Below, in pieces: positions 35,043 to 43,755 of a DNA stretch of 64,000 nt. The stretch covers positions 186,001 through 250,000 of the forward strand of contig NZ_LOBC01000050.1 in NCBI RefSeq assembly GCF_001583695.1. The letters run 5' to 3'. Below the pieces are notes generated by a model that saw only the letters and a list, made by a program, of their open reading frames with translations, was not told the DNA's origin and did not search any database. A program made the translations under genes and the position numbers. Origin of the DNA: Bacillus wiedmannii. GTDB taxonomy: Bacteria; Bacillota; Bacilli; Bacillales; Bacillaceae_G. The number at the start of each line of letters is the position of its first letter. Positions within the stretch are counted from its first letter, which is position 1.

Positions 35043-36422
35043 ATGAGAATTAATACAAACATTAATAGCATGCGTACTCAAGAGTACATGCGCCAAAACC
35101 AAGCTAAAATGAGCAACTCTATGGATCGTTTATCAAGCGGTAAACGTATCAACAACGCTTCTGACGATGCAGCAGGTCTTGCAATCGCAACTCGTATGCG
35201 TGCACGTGAAAGCGGATTAGGTGTTGCAGCTAATAACACACAAGACGGTATGTCTTTAATCCGTACAGCTGACTCAGCAATGAACTCAGTATCTAACATC
35301 TTACTTCGTATGCGTGACCTTGCTAACCAATCTGCAAACGGCACAAATACAGATAAAAACCAAGGCGCACTAGACAAAGAGTTCGCTGCATTAAAAGAAC
35401 AAATCGATTATATCTCTAAAAATACAGAATTTAATGATAAAAAATTATTAAATGGACAAAATTCTGCGATCGCTATCCAAACTTTAGATAGTGCTGATAC
35501 AAACAAACAAATCAATATTAACCTAGCAGACATGTCTTCTTCGGCATTAGAGATAAATAACTTAAGCATTGCAGCTGCAGGCTCTGGTGCACCACTTGTC
35601 GGTGCAGTAGCAGGTACTATTACTGCTACAGATGGCCTTGCCGATGCTCTAATTGATTTTGACGGAACTACTGCTGGTAAAGGTAAAGATGAAGGTGAAA
35701 GAACTACTGGAGTTGATGCTTTCAAAGCTAAATTTGATGAAATTAAAAGTGGATTAAACACTGAAGATGTACAAAAAATTAATGATGCAATTGATAAATT
35801 CAATGGTGATAAATCGTTGAAAAACGCTCAAGATATTGGTACTTTATATAAAACTATGACATTCGCCAAAGATTCTGATGTTACAACAGCTAAAACTCAA
35901 GCTACTAAATTAACTAACTTAGACGGCATTACTACTGGTAATGATGCAAATGCGAGAACAATTGCAATGAATAACTTCAAAAATGCTTTTGCCGACGTTA
36001 AAACTGGTATGAGTAAAGAAAATGTAGATAAAATTAACGCTGCAATTGCTAATTTCGAAAAAGCTGACGGAACTGGTAATACTCTAGAAAACGCTCAAGC
36101 CATTGGTACAATGTTTACACAAGCTGCAGCTGGTACATCATACAATGCTTCTAACGCTATCAAAGCAATTGACGCCGCACTAACAAAAGTTGCTGACAAC
36201 CGCGCAACTCTAGGTGCTACATTAAACCGTCTAGACTTTAACGTAAATAACCTGAAGAGCCAACAATCAAGCATGGCTTCAGCTGCTTCTCAAATCGAAG
36301 ACGCTGACATGGCGAAAGAAATGTCTGAAATGACTAAGTTCAAAATCTTGAACGAAGCTGGTATCAGCATGCTTTCTCAAGCAAACCAAACTCCACAAAT
36401 GGTTTCTAAATTATTACAATAA
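35043..36422 (+). CDS. Flagellin
   Basis: A 459-residue filament protein. The conserved N-terminal D0/D1 (MRINTNINSMRTQEYMRQNQ, LSSGKRINNASDDAAGLAIA) and C-terminal D1/D0 (QIEDADMAKEMSEMTKFKIL, ISMLSQANQTPQMVSKLLQ) are present. The variable centre, about 205-365, is an internal duplication with ~85-residue period (DAFKAKFDEIKSGLN against NNFKNAFADVKTGMS). It is the only flagellin gene in the window, transcribed opposite to the surrounding flagellar genes, with SD GGGGG 8 bases upstream. It is secreted by the flagellar export apparatus with FliS and capped by FliD. Confidence 0.97.
   Translation: MRINTNINSMRTQEYMRQNQAKMSNSMDRLSSGKRINNASDDAAGLAIATRMRARESGLGVAANNTQDGMSLIRTADSAMNSVSNILLRMRDLANQSANGTNTDKNQGALDKEFAALKEQIDYISKNTEFNDKKLLNGQNSAIAIQTLDSADTNKQININLADMSSSALEINNLSIAAAGSGAPLVGAVAGTITATDGLADALIDFDGTTAGKGKDEGERTTGVDAFKAKFDEIKSGLNTEDVQKINDAIDKFNGDKSLKNAQDIGTLYKTMTFAKDSDVTTAKTQATKLTNLDGITTGNDANARTIAMNNFKNAFADVKTGMSKENVDKINAAIANFEKADGTGNTLENAQAIGTMFTQAAAGTSYNASNAIKAIDAALTKVADNRATLGATLNRLDFNVNNLKSQQSSMASAASQIEDADMAKEMSEMTKFKILNEAGISMLSQANQTPQMVSKLLQ
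35661..36125 (+). repeat. Internal duplication in the flagellin variable domain
   Basis: Two diverged units of about 85 residues: 207-292 and 294-361+. Aligned anchors are F227/F312, VQKINDAIDKF/VDKINAAIANF and NAQDIGTLY/NAQAIGTMF. It arose by duplication within the gene and has since diverged. Confidence 0.8.
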
Positions 36423-36435
36423 TCCATTTGAGATG

Positions 36436-36467
36436 AATAAACCTCTCCGCAAGCGGAGAGGTTTATT
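36436..36467 (+). terminator. Flagellin terminator
   Basis: AATAAACCTCTCCG (36436-36449), loop CAAG, CGGAGAGGTTTATT (36454-36467), then T-rich sequence. A 14-bp perfect stem, the strongest terminator in the window. Confidence 0.95.
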
Positions 36468-36485
36468 TTTTCTATATAGATAGAT

Positions 36486-36551
36486 AAAAAGCTTTTTTTC
36501 GCTTTAATAGAATCTCTAGCCATATTTTGAAGCGGTCAGTGCTTATTTTCG
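36486..36551 (+). repeat. Dispersed repeat, copy A (downstream of flagellin)
   Basis: Shares AAAAGCTTTTTTT, TCTAGCCATAT and GCGGTCAGTGCTTA with the copies after cheV and after the gene at 40412. It is in the same sense as flagellin and lies just past its terminator. Confidence 0.65.
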
Positions 36552-36887
36552 TTCTCTTCCCTTGTTTTAAAACAAAAAATACAATAAGTATAAAACTTTC
36601 TATCCTTCCATAGCCGTTTATTAGCTTAAAATATCCACCTATCAATCTATAAAGAGTGACTATTATACGTATTATATGTATTGGTACGAATGTTTAAAGT
36701 ATGAAGGCTAGGCAGTTGTTGTATAGGAGTGAGCATGATCAATACTATGAATTATTTTGCGCAAGGTAAGAAATAATCCAGCAAATGTGGCTATTATGAC
36801 TCGGTTCTATACAAGAGCTAATCAAATCCCCCAGCTTATCACAATTCTAATTACTTTTTTAACCTTCAAACCTTTCCCACACAAAAC

Positions 36888-36924
36888 AAAAGGGAAATAC
36901 ATATAAACTATGTACTTCCCTTTT
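36888..36924 (-). terminator. mogR terminator
   Basis: AAAAGGGAA (36888-36896) with TTCCCTTTT (36916-36924), and an inner TACAT/ATGTA pairing. It lies just after the mogR stop on the minus strand. Confidence 0.8.
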
Positions 36925-36942
36925 ATTTTTCACTCAATACTT

Positions 36943-37890
36943 CTATGGCGCAACCGTCATAACTTGTCCTCTACGGTCGATCCTTATTTTCATTTTTCCG
37001 TCTTGTGCGTTATATAATCCTAGTTTGTGTAATTCTAGTTTGCATTCTTGTACGAAGGTTGGTAATTTACGAATTTGATCGACATCCGAACTTTTAATGA
37101 AATACGTTAAATGTTGTGTCATATTTTTCACATCTTGCACAAGCTCTTCTTTTTCTCGTTTTAACCTTTCATTTTCCAATTGTAGTGCTCGTAATTCTCT
37201 TTCTAGACTACTTCTATTAGACTCTTCTTTAAAATGCCCTGCAGCCATGCTAGAAAGCTTATAAATACCTTCCATAAGCTGATGTAATTCATCTTCTTTT
37301 CTTTCACTATGTTGACTAATTGTTTCAAAGTTATCAACGATACCCGATATAACTGTTACGAGGCTTTTTTCATTTTCTTTATGTTGTACTTCCTCTTTAA
37401 ATACATAATTGTTTTCTTTTTTCATTTCAACGATTGTTTCTTTTACGGGTGTATATTTTCGCTTTCGTCCAGGTTTTTGTTTTTCAATATTTTCAAAAGG
37501 TATTTCATGTTTTTTCAATTTGTAATACGTATTTTGTAATTGACTTTCTGTTTTCGGGAAAAGATTTAGTTCGTTTTTACTAACGTATTTTGAAATATTA
37601 ATAATGTTTAAACCGTGACGTTGGCAAAATTGATACACTTCATACAGTAACTCTAGCTCTGACTTCAGCCATGTAATCGCTGATTTTTCATATGCTCGCA
37701 TCCCGCCATGTTTTTCTATATCTATTTGAAATAATACCATTCTATTATGTAAATCAACTAGTTCTTCATACTTTACTTGGAATTGTTTTTCTATTTTTTT
37801 AAATTCCGCTTCTAGTTGTGTATCGTTCATTTTATTATTTGACATGTTTTGTAAGAGACTTAATACATTGATTGCTGTGTGGTGATACAT
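36943..37890 (-). CDS. mogR: MogR-like motility gene repressor
   Basis: About 315 residues from ATG 37890 (SD AGGGGGAG, spacing 12; GTG 37902 is an alternative). The N-terminal half is helical with a winged-HTH-like stretch (RHGLNIINISKYVSKNELNL, then FPKTESQLQNTYYKLKKHEI) as in MogR. A basic AT-hook-like QKPGRKRKYTP segment follows, then a long coiled coil (~215-265) for dimerisation. MogR is known in Listeria and the B. cereus group to repress flagellar genes at TTTT-N5-AAAA sites; such boxes are present upstream of fliJ and upstream of mogR itself. Its place between cheV and flagellin matches B. cereus. Confidence 0.82.
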   Translation of the reverse strand: MYHHTAINVLSLLQNMSNNKMNDTQLEAEFKKIEKQFQVKYEELVDLHNRMVLFQIDIEKHGGMRAYEKSAITWLKSELELLYEVYQFCQRHGLNIINISKYVSKNELNLFPKTESQLQNTYYKLKKHEIPFENIEKQKPGRKRKYTPVKETIVEMKKENNYVFKEEVQHKENEKSLVTVISGIVDNFETISQHSERKEDELHQLMEGIYKLSSMAAGHFKEESNRSSLERELRALQLENERLKREKEELVQDVKNMTQHLTYFIKSSDVDQIRKLPTFVQECKLELHKLGLYNAQDGKMKIRIDRRGQVMTVAP

Positions 37891-38186
37891 AATCTGTGTC
37901 ACTCCCCCTCATCCTTTCACAATTCTCATCTGACTCCCATGTCTTCTCAGAAAATAGCAATTTTTACATATCCATATTATAACATTTCAAAATTGTCTGT
38001 CAAATAATAAACATACAAAAACGTATAGAAAGTATAGAAATAGAAAAAGATTTTTTCATTAATATGTATAATTGCATATTAACTACTTTTAATTATATTA
38101 TATGGTATTTAGAATGTAATTTCACCGAAAAAATTTGCGTTATCACGAAAAATTACTAAAATCATCCAAAGATACATTTTTTATAT

Positions 38187-38199
38187 TTTTAAATCAAAA
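38187..38199. promoter_or_regulatory. MogR-type box TTTT-N5-AAAA
   Basis: TTTTAAATCAAAA, a full match to the MogR core, about 300 bases upstream of mogR. Could serve autorepression. AT-rich context makes a chance match possible. Confidence 0.4.
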
Positions 38200-38289
38200 A
38201 TCTTCAAATAAAGATTTTTCATACATACAACCACAAACACTCCAAAAACGTTCCATCTTTCTACCTAGACAGCGTATAGAACAATAAAA

Positions 38290-38617
38290 AAGAACTAACC
38301 AATACTACACATGGCTAGTTCCCTTCTCTCCACTAAAAGAATAGAGTTATAAATAACATCTACAAAACTTCAGTTGAAATCTCACATCGTATGGGACCCT
38401 ACTAAGCACTGACCGCTATCATACATGGCTAGTTTCCTATTCCAGAAAAAAGTAGAAAATTGTTCACCAGTTCTTCTAAAAAGCTCTCGGCGATCCACTT
38501 CTTCCATTCCCCTAAAACCTGCTCGACGTCTCTGGTCTGAACATGGCATGGGACTCTATTAGGCACTGACCGCCACCACATATGGCTAGATCCTCTATTC
38601 CAGCTAAAAAAAGCTTT
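38290..38617 (-). repeat. Three successive dispersed-repeat copies downstream of cheV
   Basis: Copies at about 38290-38345, 38385-38452 and 38540-38617. In cheV sense each reads roughly (T)GGAATAG...CTAGCCAT(A/G)T..., and the last two continue GCGGTCAGTGC(C/T)TA(A/G)TAG.GTCCCAT. The copy nearest cheV starts 11 bases after the stop codon with AAAAGCTTTTTTT. Confidence 0.7.
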
Positions 38618-38627
38618 TAAATCTCTT

Positions 38628-39536
38628 TTACAACACTAACTTATCTACTAAGCCGATTAACTCTTGAATATCTGGCTTACTTACTTGAGCATTTGCCCCC
38701 ACAGCTTCGCCTTTATGGAATAATTCATTTGTAATTAAGGAAGAGAAAATAACGATTGGTAAACGATTCGTTACTTCACCATCTTTAATGACTTTCGTTA
38801 AATGGTGTCCATCCATTTTCGGCATTTCAATATCTGTAATTAGCAAGTGAATATGTTCAAACATTTTTTCTCCTTGCTCTTTCGCTAGCTTTTCAATTTG
38901 CGCTAACGCTTCTGCACCATTGCTGAAGAAGTTCATTTTCGTATAGCCAGCTGATGATAATGTTTCTTCTAATATTTGACGAAGCATTGCTGAATCTTCT
39001 GCAATATAAATCACTTTTTCAGCTCGATCTGTTTTCTGTTCTAACCCTGCAAGTGATTTATTGTCATAACCAGTACCGCTAATTTCGCATACAATTTTTT
39101 CATAATCTAATAGCAAAATGATTTGTCCATCTAGCTTTACAATACCAGATGTCGTTTCTTCTAATCCCATAGATAATGAAGCTGGTTCATCAATTTGTTC
39201 CCACGAAATACGTTGAATACGATGCACTTCATCAACGCGGAAAATAACCTTCATTTGGTTTAATTCAGAGATAATAAATTTCGTTTGATCAAGTGGCTTT
39301 GTTGATTTTAAATTAAGAGCCGTTGCTAAGTTAATAACAGGTAAAATTTCACCACGTACTTGAACAACACCTTCAACTGCATGATGAGATTCTGGCACAG
39401 TTGTAACAGGGAATGGATTAATGATTTCACGTACTTTCATTACATTAATACTAAATAGGTTTTCACCAACAGTATATGTAACAATCTCTAATTCATTTGT
39501 TCCGCTTTCTAATAAAATACTTTGTGCTTGTGACAT
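38628..39536 (-). CDS. cheV: Chemotaxis coupling protein CheV
   Basis: A 302-residue fusion: CheW-like coupling domain (about 12-155: ENLFSINVMKVREIINPF, then GVVQVRGEILPVINL) and a C-terminal receiver domain (about 175-302) with phosphoacceptor D235 in LLITDIEMPKMDG, acidic pair near E180-D181 and KPD lysine. It couples receptors to CheA and adapts signalling. No separate cheW is in the window, so CheV may be the main coupler here. A decayed repeat follows its stop. Confidence 0.95.
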   Translation of the reverse strand: MSQAQSILLESGTNELEIVTYTVGENLFSINVMKVREIINPFPVTTVPESHHAVEGVVQVRGEILPVINLATALNLKSTKPLDQTKFIISELNQMKVIFRVDEVHRIQRISWEQIDEPASLSMGLEETTSGIVKLDGQIILLLDYEKIVCEISGTGYDNKSLAGLEQKTDRAEKVIYIAEDSAMLRQILEETLSSAGYTKMNFFSNGAEALAQIEKLAKEQGEKMFEHIHLLITDIEMPKMDGHHLTKVIKDGEVTNRLPIVIFSSLITNELFHKGEAVGANAQVSKPDIQELIGLVDKLVL

Positions 39537-39664
39537 AAAGGTGTCGCTCCCCTTTCATTATTTCCGTATATCTAATTATTAAGCTTTATTAAAACGAAAA
39601 AGTCAACTACCTATATGAAAAATATAGATAGTCGAATAATTCATTTCTTTATTTATAAAGGCGG

Positions 39665-40150
39665 TTACTCTTGTATAAACGAAGCAAGTGCCTCTAATAA
39701 CACTTCTTGGGCTCCTACAATTTCTGTCGGCATTGCTTCCCATTTTTTCGAAAGCTCCGTTTCTACTCTTATCCTTAACTCTGCATTCATTTCTGCTAGC
39801 ACATATTCTTTCGTTGCTATATCAACATCCAGCAGCGCAAGTGCATATAGTTCCGGATCATTTATTTTTTCAAATAATCGTTTTAATACTGCCGGTGCGA
39901 TATGTTTTAATTTTTCAATATGAATCTCTTTATCTGAAAATAGCAACTCATATTGAATAAACGTAACATTTTCTTTAATCACTTTAAAATAGCAATTATT
40001 TTTTTTATCATTTACAAAATAACCGTTCGGATCAGCAATAATACTCTCTACTTTACGAATTAAATCTGGCAAACTACTCGCCGACATTACAGTCCGCTGC
40101 TCAACCTCACTCGGCGAAATGAATGTAACGCGATACTTATTCTGCGCCAT
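39665..40150 (-). CDS. FliG C-domain-like protein of unknown role
   Basis: A 161-residue protein from ATG 40150 (SD GAGAGGTGA). Its second half (PAVLKRLFEKINDPELYALA, then LLDVDIATKEYVLAEMNAEL) follows the FliG C-terminal pattern of an LRR(V/L)-helix, an ALK-type helix and a (K/R)E-rich helix, as in this genome's FliG (ALRRVLEEITDNGVIAKALK). The N-terminal half is a small beta-rich unit. No motor charge pattern can be judged by eye. It may bind the rotor or compete with FliG (inference). It sits between cheV and another small gene. Confidence 0.7.
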   Translation of the reverse strand: MAQNKYRVTFISPSEVEQRTVMSASSLPDLIRKVESIIADPNGYFVNDKKNNCYFKVIKENVTFIQYELLFSDKEIHIEKLKHIAPAVLKRLFEKINDPELYALALLDVDIATKEYVLAEMNAELRIRVETELSKKWEAMPTEIVGAQEVLLEALASFIQE

Positions 40151-40324
40151 CCTCCTCACCTCTCCTTTTATAAAAATCTATCGTCACTTACTATCGAAAG
40201 GCACTGGTCTGCCATAAAACGATGAACCATCCCAGTAACCTTCCATAGATCCATTTTGCAACTACACTTCACTTACCTCTTCTTCAACTACCCTAGCAAC
40301 TCTCCATATCTCTGGTCTTAAAAA

Positions 40325-40402
40325 CACCGGGCGAGACTTATTAGGCACTGACCGCTACCAAACATCGACAGGCCCACTCTCAAAAGCTAAAAAAGAGCTT
40401 TT
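40325..40402 (-). repeat. Dispersed repeat, copy D
   Basis: Shares the 17-base TATTAGGCACTGACCGC exactly with the copy nearest cheV, plus AAAAGCT-T-run at its start and TCTCTGGTCT beyond its end. It starts 10 bases after the stop of the gene at 40412. A more decayed copy may follow at 40199-40245. Confidence 0.7.
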
Positions 40403-40411
40403 AAGATTTTT

Positions 40412-40747
40412 TTAAGATCTTTTCAGTAACTCGATGTTATTGAACCAAAACGCTATTTGCTGATCCGCAATATCCGGCAACGTAACAAAAAACTCACGGC
40501 ATTTCATCTCATCTTTAAACAGTTGATACTTCCAAACGCTATCGCTACCAACACTTACGAAATAAAATTCGTGAATACGGCCAATGATTGCTTGTTTTTC
40601 ACCAAATGAGTACGGAGGTACTTGCTTAATTTCAAATTGATCTGGTAAATATACATGCTCTTCTCGTTCCATTTTTAACACTTGCTCGGCAAGTTCACGT
40701 TTATTTTCGAAAAAAGGCAATTGTAAAATTCGTTCTTGTCTTGTCAT
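40412..40747 (-). CDS. Hypothetical protein in flagellar cluster
   Basis: A 111-residue soluble protein (MTRQERILQLPFFENKRELA) with a mixed alpha/beta pattern and conserved-looking aromatic residues (IHEFYFVSVGSDSVWKYQLF). The start ATG 40747 has AAGGA upstream at about 10 bases. It lies 49 bases after flgE on the same strand, so it is likely in the hook operon. I do not recognise the family; no signal peptide or membrane segment. Confidence 0.7.
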   Translation of the reverse strand: MTRQERILQLPFFENKRELAEQVLKMEREEHVYLPDQFEIKQVPPYSFGEKQAIIGRIHEFYFVSVGSDSVWKYQLFKDEMKCREFFVTLPDIADQQIAFWFNNIELLKRS

Positions 40748-40796
40748 ACGAATAAAAAATCCTTCCTACTACATTACAATTTTTCTTTATTATATA

Positions 40797-42026
40797 TTAT
40801 CGAATTAAGTTTACAACTTCATTTAATACTTCATCTGATACTTTAATTACTTTCGCATTTCCTTGGAATCCGCGTTGGTATAACATTAAGTCAACGAATT
40901 CTACAGATAAATCTACGTTTGCACCTTCTTGTGCACCACCACGTACTTTACCTGCGCCGTTTTGACCAGATGCACCAAGTGCTAAAATACCCGTTGTATT
41001 CGTCGCTGTATAGTTACCATTACCTGTTTTCATTAGTCCACCTTCGTTCGGGAACATCGCAACAGCTAATTGACCAGCTGACTTCATACTTCCATCAGAG
41101 TATTTTACCATTACGTATCCTCCGTCAGCAATAAAGCAATCTTTAACGGTTGCTGCTGCTCTACCGTCTACATCTGTTACTGATACTGTTTTATCCGTCG
41201 GATGATTTGTTAAATTACTAAAATCTAAATTTATCGTTCCGCCGTTAAACGGGATATTTGCTCCTTGTTGTACCGGATCTGGATTTCCAACATTATTAAA
41301 TTTCAAAGTACCTGTTGACCCTGCTCCTGTAACCTCTTCAAACTTTGGATCTTTTGCCGAGTCATTACGTCTTTGAACTTTATATGTATACTCGTGTTCA
41401 CTCGTTTTCGTAAATTCTACACGCATCGTCCATGTATTACCGGCATCATCATAAAATGGTAAATCTTGCGTAATTTTACTTTCATTCACCGGGATATTCC
41501 CTTTAATTGTACCCTTCGTTGTTTGAATACCACCAATTGCAGTTCCCATCGGGATTTGTAATGGTCCTGGAATACCAGATAAATCAACTTCACCTGTTGC
41601 TGCATTTGCAGGGTATGCAAATACGTATTGACCTTCTGTGTTCGTAATATAGTAATTTGAAGATATTCCAAACGTACCTTTACGAGTAAATTCCATATTT
41701 CCGCCTGCTGAATCACCTACTACGAAGAAACCATTACCTTCCATTGCCGCTTGTGTTTTACCACCAGTTAACGTAATTGTTCCGTCGCTATAGTCTGTAA
41801 CTGTACCGCTCATTTTCACACCGTTACCGATACTTTTCGGATTCGTTCCAGCGTATTTATTGTCACCTCTTGAACCAATTGAGTTGTTATATAGTAAATC
41901 ATCAAACATAGCTTTTTGTTTTTTATAACCAACCGTTTGTGCATTGGCGATATTATTTGAAGTTACACTTAATGCATTTTGTGTTGCATTCATTCCTGTA
42001 ATACTTGTATATAACGCTTTAATCAT
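40797..42026 (-). CDS. flgE: Flagellar hook protein FlgE
   Basis: A 409-residue axial protein with the N-terminal SLYTSITGMNATQNALSVTS-like motif (here IKALYTSITGMNATQNALSV, SNNIANAQTVGYKK) and the C-terminal ANVDLSVEFVDLMLYQRGFQ axial helix. It polymerises into the hook, with length set by FliK and cap by FlgD. It follows flgD by 16 bases. SD AAGGAG lies about 12 bases from the ATG. Confidence 0.95.
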   Translation of the reverse strand: MIKALYTSITGMNATQNALSVTSNNIANAQTVGYKKQKAMFDDLLYNNSIGSRGDNKYAGTNPKSIGNGVKMSGTVTDYSDGTITLTGGKTQAAMEGNGFFVVGDSAGGNMEFTRKGTFGISSNYYITNTEGQYVFAYPANAATGEVDLSGIPGPLQIPMGTAIGGIQTTKGTIKGNIPVNESKITQDLPFYDDAGNTWTMRVEFTKTSEHEYTYKVQRRNDSAKDPKFEEVTGAGSTGTLKFNNVGNPDPVQQGANIPFNGGTINLDFSNLTNHPTDKTVSVTDVDGRAAATVKDCFIADGGYVMVKYSDGSMKSAGQLAVAMFPNEGGLMKTGNGNYTATNTTGILALGASGQNGAGKVRGGAQEGANVDLSVEFVDLMLYQRGFQGNAKVIKVSDEVLNEVVNLIR

Positions 42027-42042
42027 AACGTATGGACACTCC

Positions 42043-42621
42043 TTATGAATTTGTAGTTTTTACTTCTTCTGTTACTTTTTTCTCGTCTTTCTTCGCATCT
42101 TCTGGATTTGTTTCTCCAATTGGTTTATCGGACACTCTCTCAACGAAACGAAGGGATACAACTTTATTATCAATAACGAGCTGTACCTCATTATTTTCTG
42201 CGAGGCGAACTGTCTCTACTTGACCAGTGACTTTTTTACCACCACCATCAACACCTCTTACATACTTCCCTAAAAACTTCATTCCACCATCAAGCGCTGT
42301 CGAATACATTGTCGTTTTTAAAGAGTCTACTGCTTTTGTCATATTCTGTACTTGTTCCATAAGAGATAATTGCGCTGTTTGGTTCATCATTTGATTCATA
42401 TCCATCGCATTAAATGGATCTTGATGTTGGAAACTCGCTAAAAACAATTTTAGGAAATCATCTTTCCCCATTACACCAGGCGTCTTTTGTTCTCCTGCTG
42501 CTACTCCATTCGTTTGCCCTACTGCCGGTTGTGCACCGTTAACAGATGCGTTCCTATTCTGTGCTCCTGCTTGCAACGGAATATGATTTGTACTCGTTGT
42601 ATTTAATCCAACTGTTGGCAC
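42043..42621 (-). CDS. flgD: Hook-capping protein FlgD
   Basis: A 192-residue protein with the conserved FlgD core at about 50-85 (GKDDFLKLFLASFQHQDPFN, AMDMNQMMNQTAQLSLMEQV). It scaffolds hook assembly. It starts with GTG 42621, preceded by GGAGG at 8-base spacing. It lies 3 bases after fliK. Confidence 0.93.
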   Translation of the reverse strand: MPTVGLNTTSTNHIPLQAGAQNRNASVNGAQPAVGQTNGVAAGEQKTPGVMGKDDFLKLFLASFQHQDPFNAMDMNQMMNQTAQLSLMEQVQNMTKAVDSLKTTMYSTALDGGMKFLGKYVRGVDGGGKKVTGQVETVRLAENNEVQLVIDNKVVSLRFVERVSDKPIGETNPEDAKKDEKKVTEEVKTTNS

Positions 42622-42624
42622 GCT

Positions 42625-43755
42625 TTATTCCTCCAATAATCCCGCAAATTCTTTTGATTCTTGTTTCTCATGTTTCGTACTTGCTAATTGTTGCTTTTGC
42701 CTTTGCTCTTGTTCTCGCTGCTCTTTACGATTTTCATCTTTATCTGAATAGCTAATTTGAATATTGATTTCTTTTTCTTTTAACTTCAGTCTTAATTCAT
42801 CAAAAATGATTTCAACACGTTTTTTCGCATCGTGTTTTTCCATTTCTACGTGAACATCAATTTGATCTCCATGTTTTTTCATAAACACTGTTAATGTACC
42901 GAGCTTTTCTGGATTTAACTGAAATAAAACACGTTCTTGTTTCACTACAAACTTTTGCAGTGCTTCTACTTGTGCTTCCATTTTCTTCCCTAAGTCAGGC
43001 AATGAAACTTTCTCAGCGCCACTATTGGATTTTCCTATTGAATCGGTACTCGTCGCTTTATTTAATAACTCCGCACCCGCAGAATTCGAATCGTTTAATA
43101 CATCACCTTCTGGCAACTCTATCTTTACATCATCGCCCTCAGCTTTCGGAAGATCTAAATCTAAGTCTTTGGACTCTTCTTGTTTCTTTGCAATATTACA
43201 AGTCTCTGTTTCTACAACTTTCAATACTTGCATCATTTGTTCTGGCATCGTCACTTTATCTAATGCCATTTGCATTGTATCTTCTAAACATATAGCATTT
43301 TTGATATTCATATTTGAAAGGAGCTCTTGTAACTGTTGTAATTCACCTGCGGGTAATTCGTTAAGTTTTATATTTCCATATTCTTTATATAGCTCTTGTA
43401 TTTTTTGTATGTATTGATATAACAATTCTGGCTGCACACGTAATTGCTCAATTGCAACCATTTGCTCAGATACAGCTAATAACAACTGTTCTGTCTCTTT
43501 TTTTTCTTCTTTCTTTACATTAGGCTCTTCTTTCGTTGCCGATTTTTTAGAAAGAATATGTTCTTTTCTATCTTCTGGTGCATCTTCTCGCTTTGTTTTC
43601 TCCGTTTGCGGCTGCTTTTTATTTTCCATTCTCATCGTACGATCGAATGAAGAATCTTCACTTTTAGATTGTACTTCTAGCCTTTTTTCTTTTTGCGGAG
43701 GTAAACTTTGTTGCACCGGTAATACAGACTGTATCACTACATTCACCTCATCCAT
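42625..43755 (-). CDS. fliK: Hook-length control protein FliK
   Basis: A 376-residue protein. The N-terminal two-thirds is charged and low in structure (the molecular ruler). The C-terminal domain (about 270-345) has the FliK pattern (ERVLFQLNPEKLGTLTVFMK, IDVHVEMEKHDAKKRV). Two starts are possible: ATG 43755 overlapping the fliJ stop, or GTG 43737 with GAGGTGA 5 bases upstream; the second has the better SD. It interacts with FlhB to switch export specificity. Confidence 0.85.
   Translation of the reverse strand: MDEVNVVIQSVLPVQQSLPPQKEKRLEVQSKSEDSSFDRTMRMENKKQPQTEKTKREDAPEDRKEHILSKKSATKEEPNVKKEEKKETEQLLLAVSEQMVAIEQLRVQPELLYQYIQKIQELYKEYGNIKLNELPAGELQQLQELLSNMNIKNAICLEDTMQMALDKVTMPEQMMQVLKVVETETCNIAKKQEESKDLDLDLPKAEGDDVKIELPEGDVLNDSNSAGAELLNKATSTDSIGKSNSGAEKVSLPDLGKKMEAQVEALQKFVVKQERVLFQLNPEKLGTLTVFMKKHGDQIDVHVEMEKHDAKKRVEIIFDELRLKLKEKEINIQISYSDKDENRKEQREQEQRQKQQLASTKHEKQESKEFAGLLEE

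Larger units (their letters stand above)
36423..36942. other. Gene-free region between flagellin and mogR
   Basis: 520 bases holding the flagellin terminator, repeat copy A and the mogR terminator. The part from 36555 to 36880 has no convincing reading frame; one 12-codon frame with a fair SD at about 36735 is not credible as a gene. Confidence 0.6.
37891..38627. other. Long gene-free region between cheV and mogR
   Basis: 737 bases. 37891-38180 is AT-rich leader/promoter DNA for mogR, and a TTTT-N5-AAAA box lies at 38187-38199. 38290-38617 is three successive decayed copies of a repeat. One frame in it (minus strand, ATG 38581 to stop 38429, 50 codons) is open but not conserved between copies, so I do not call it a gene. 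Confidence 0.6.

Noticed and set aside
36723-36775. Tiny frame MINTMNYFAQGKK after a fair SD
   Set aside because: 12 codons only, with no supporting evidence.
38429-38581. 50-codon minus-strand frame starting at ATG 38581 (MWWRSVPNRVPC...) with a weak AGAGG upstream
   Set aside because: It lies in a repeat copy; the other copies carry stops and frame shifts at matching places, so the DNA, not the protein, seems to be the repeated unit.
36486-40402. Insertion sequence or transposon remnant as the source of the repeats
   Set aside because: No transposase-like frame, terminal inverted repeats or target duplications could be seen.
40199-40411. Minus-strand reading in frame with the gene at 40412 beyond its stop, interrupted by three stop codons (includes RPEIWRVARVVEEEVSEV)
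   Set aside because: It could be a decayed C-terminal extension, but it overlaps repeat copy D and has no intact relative in the window.
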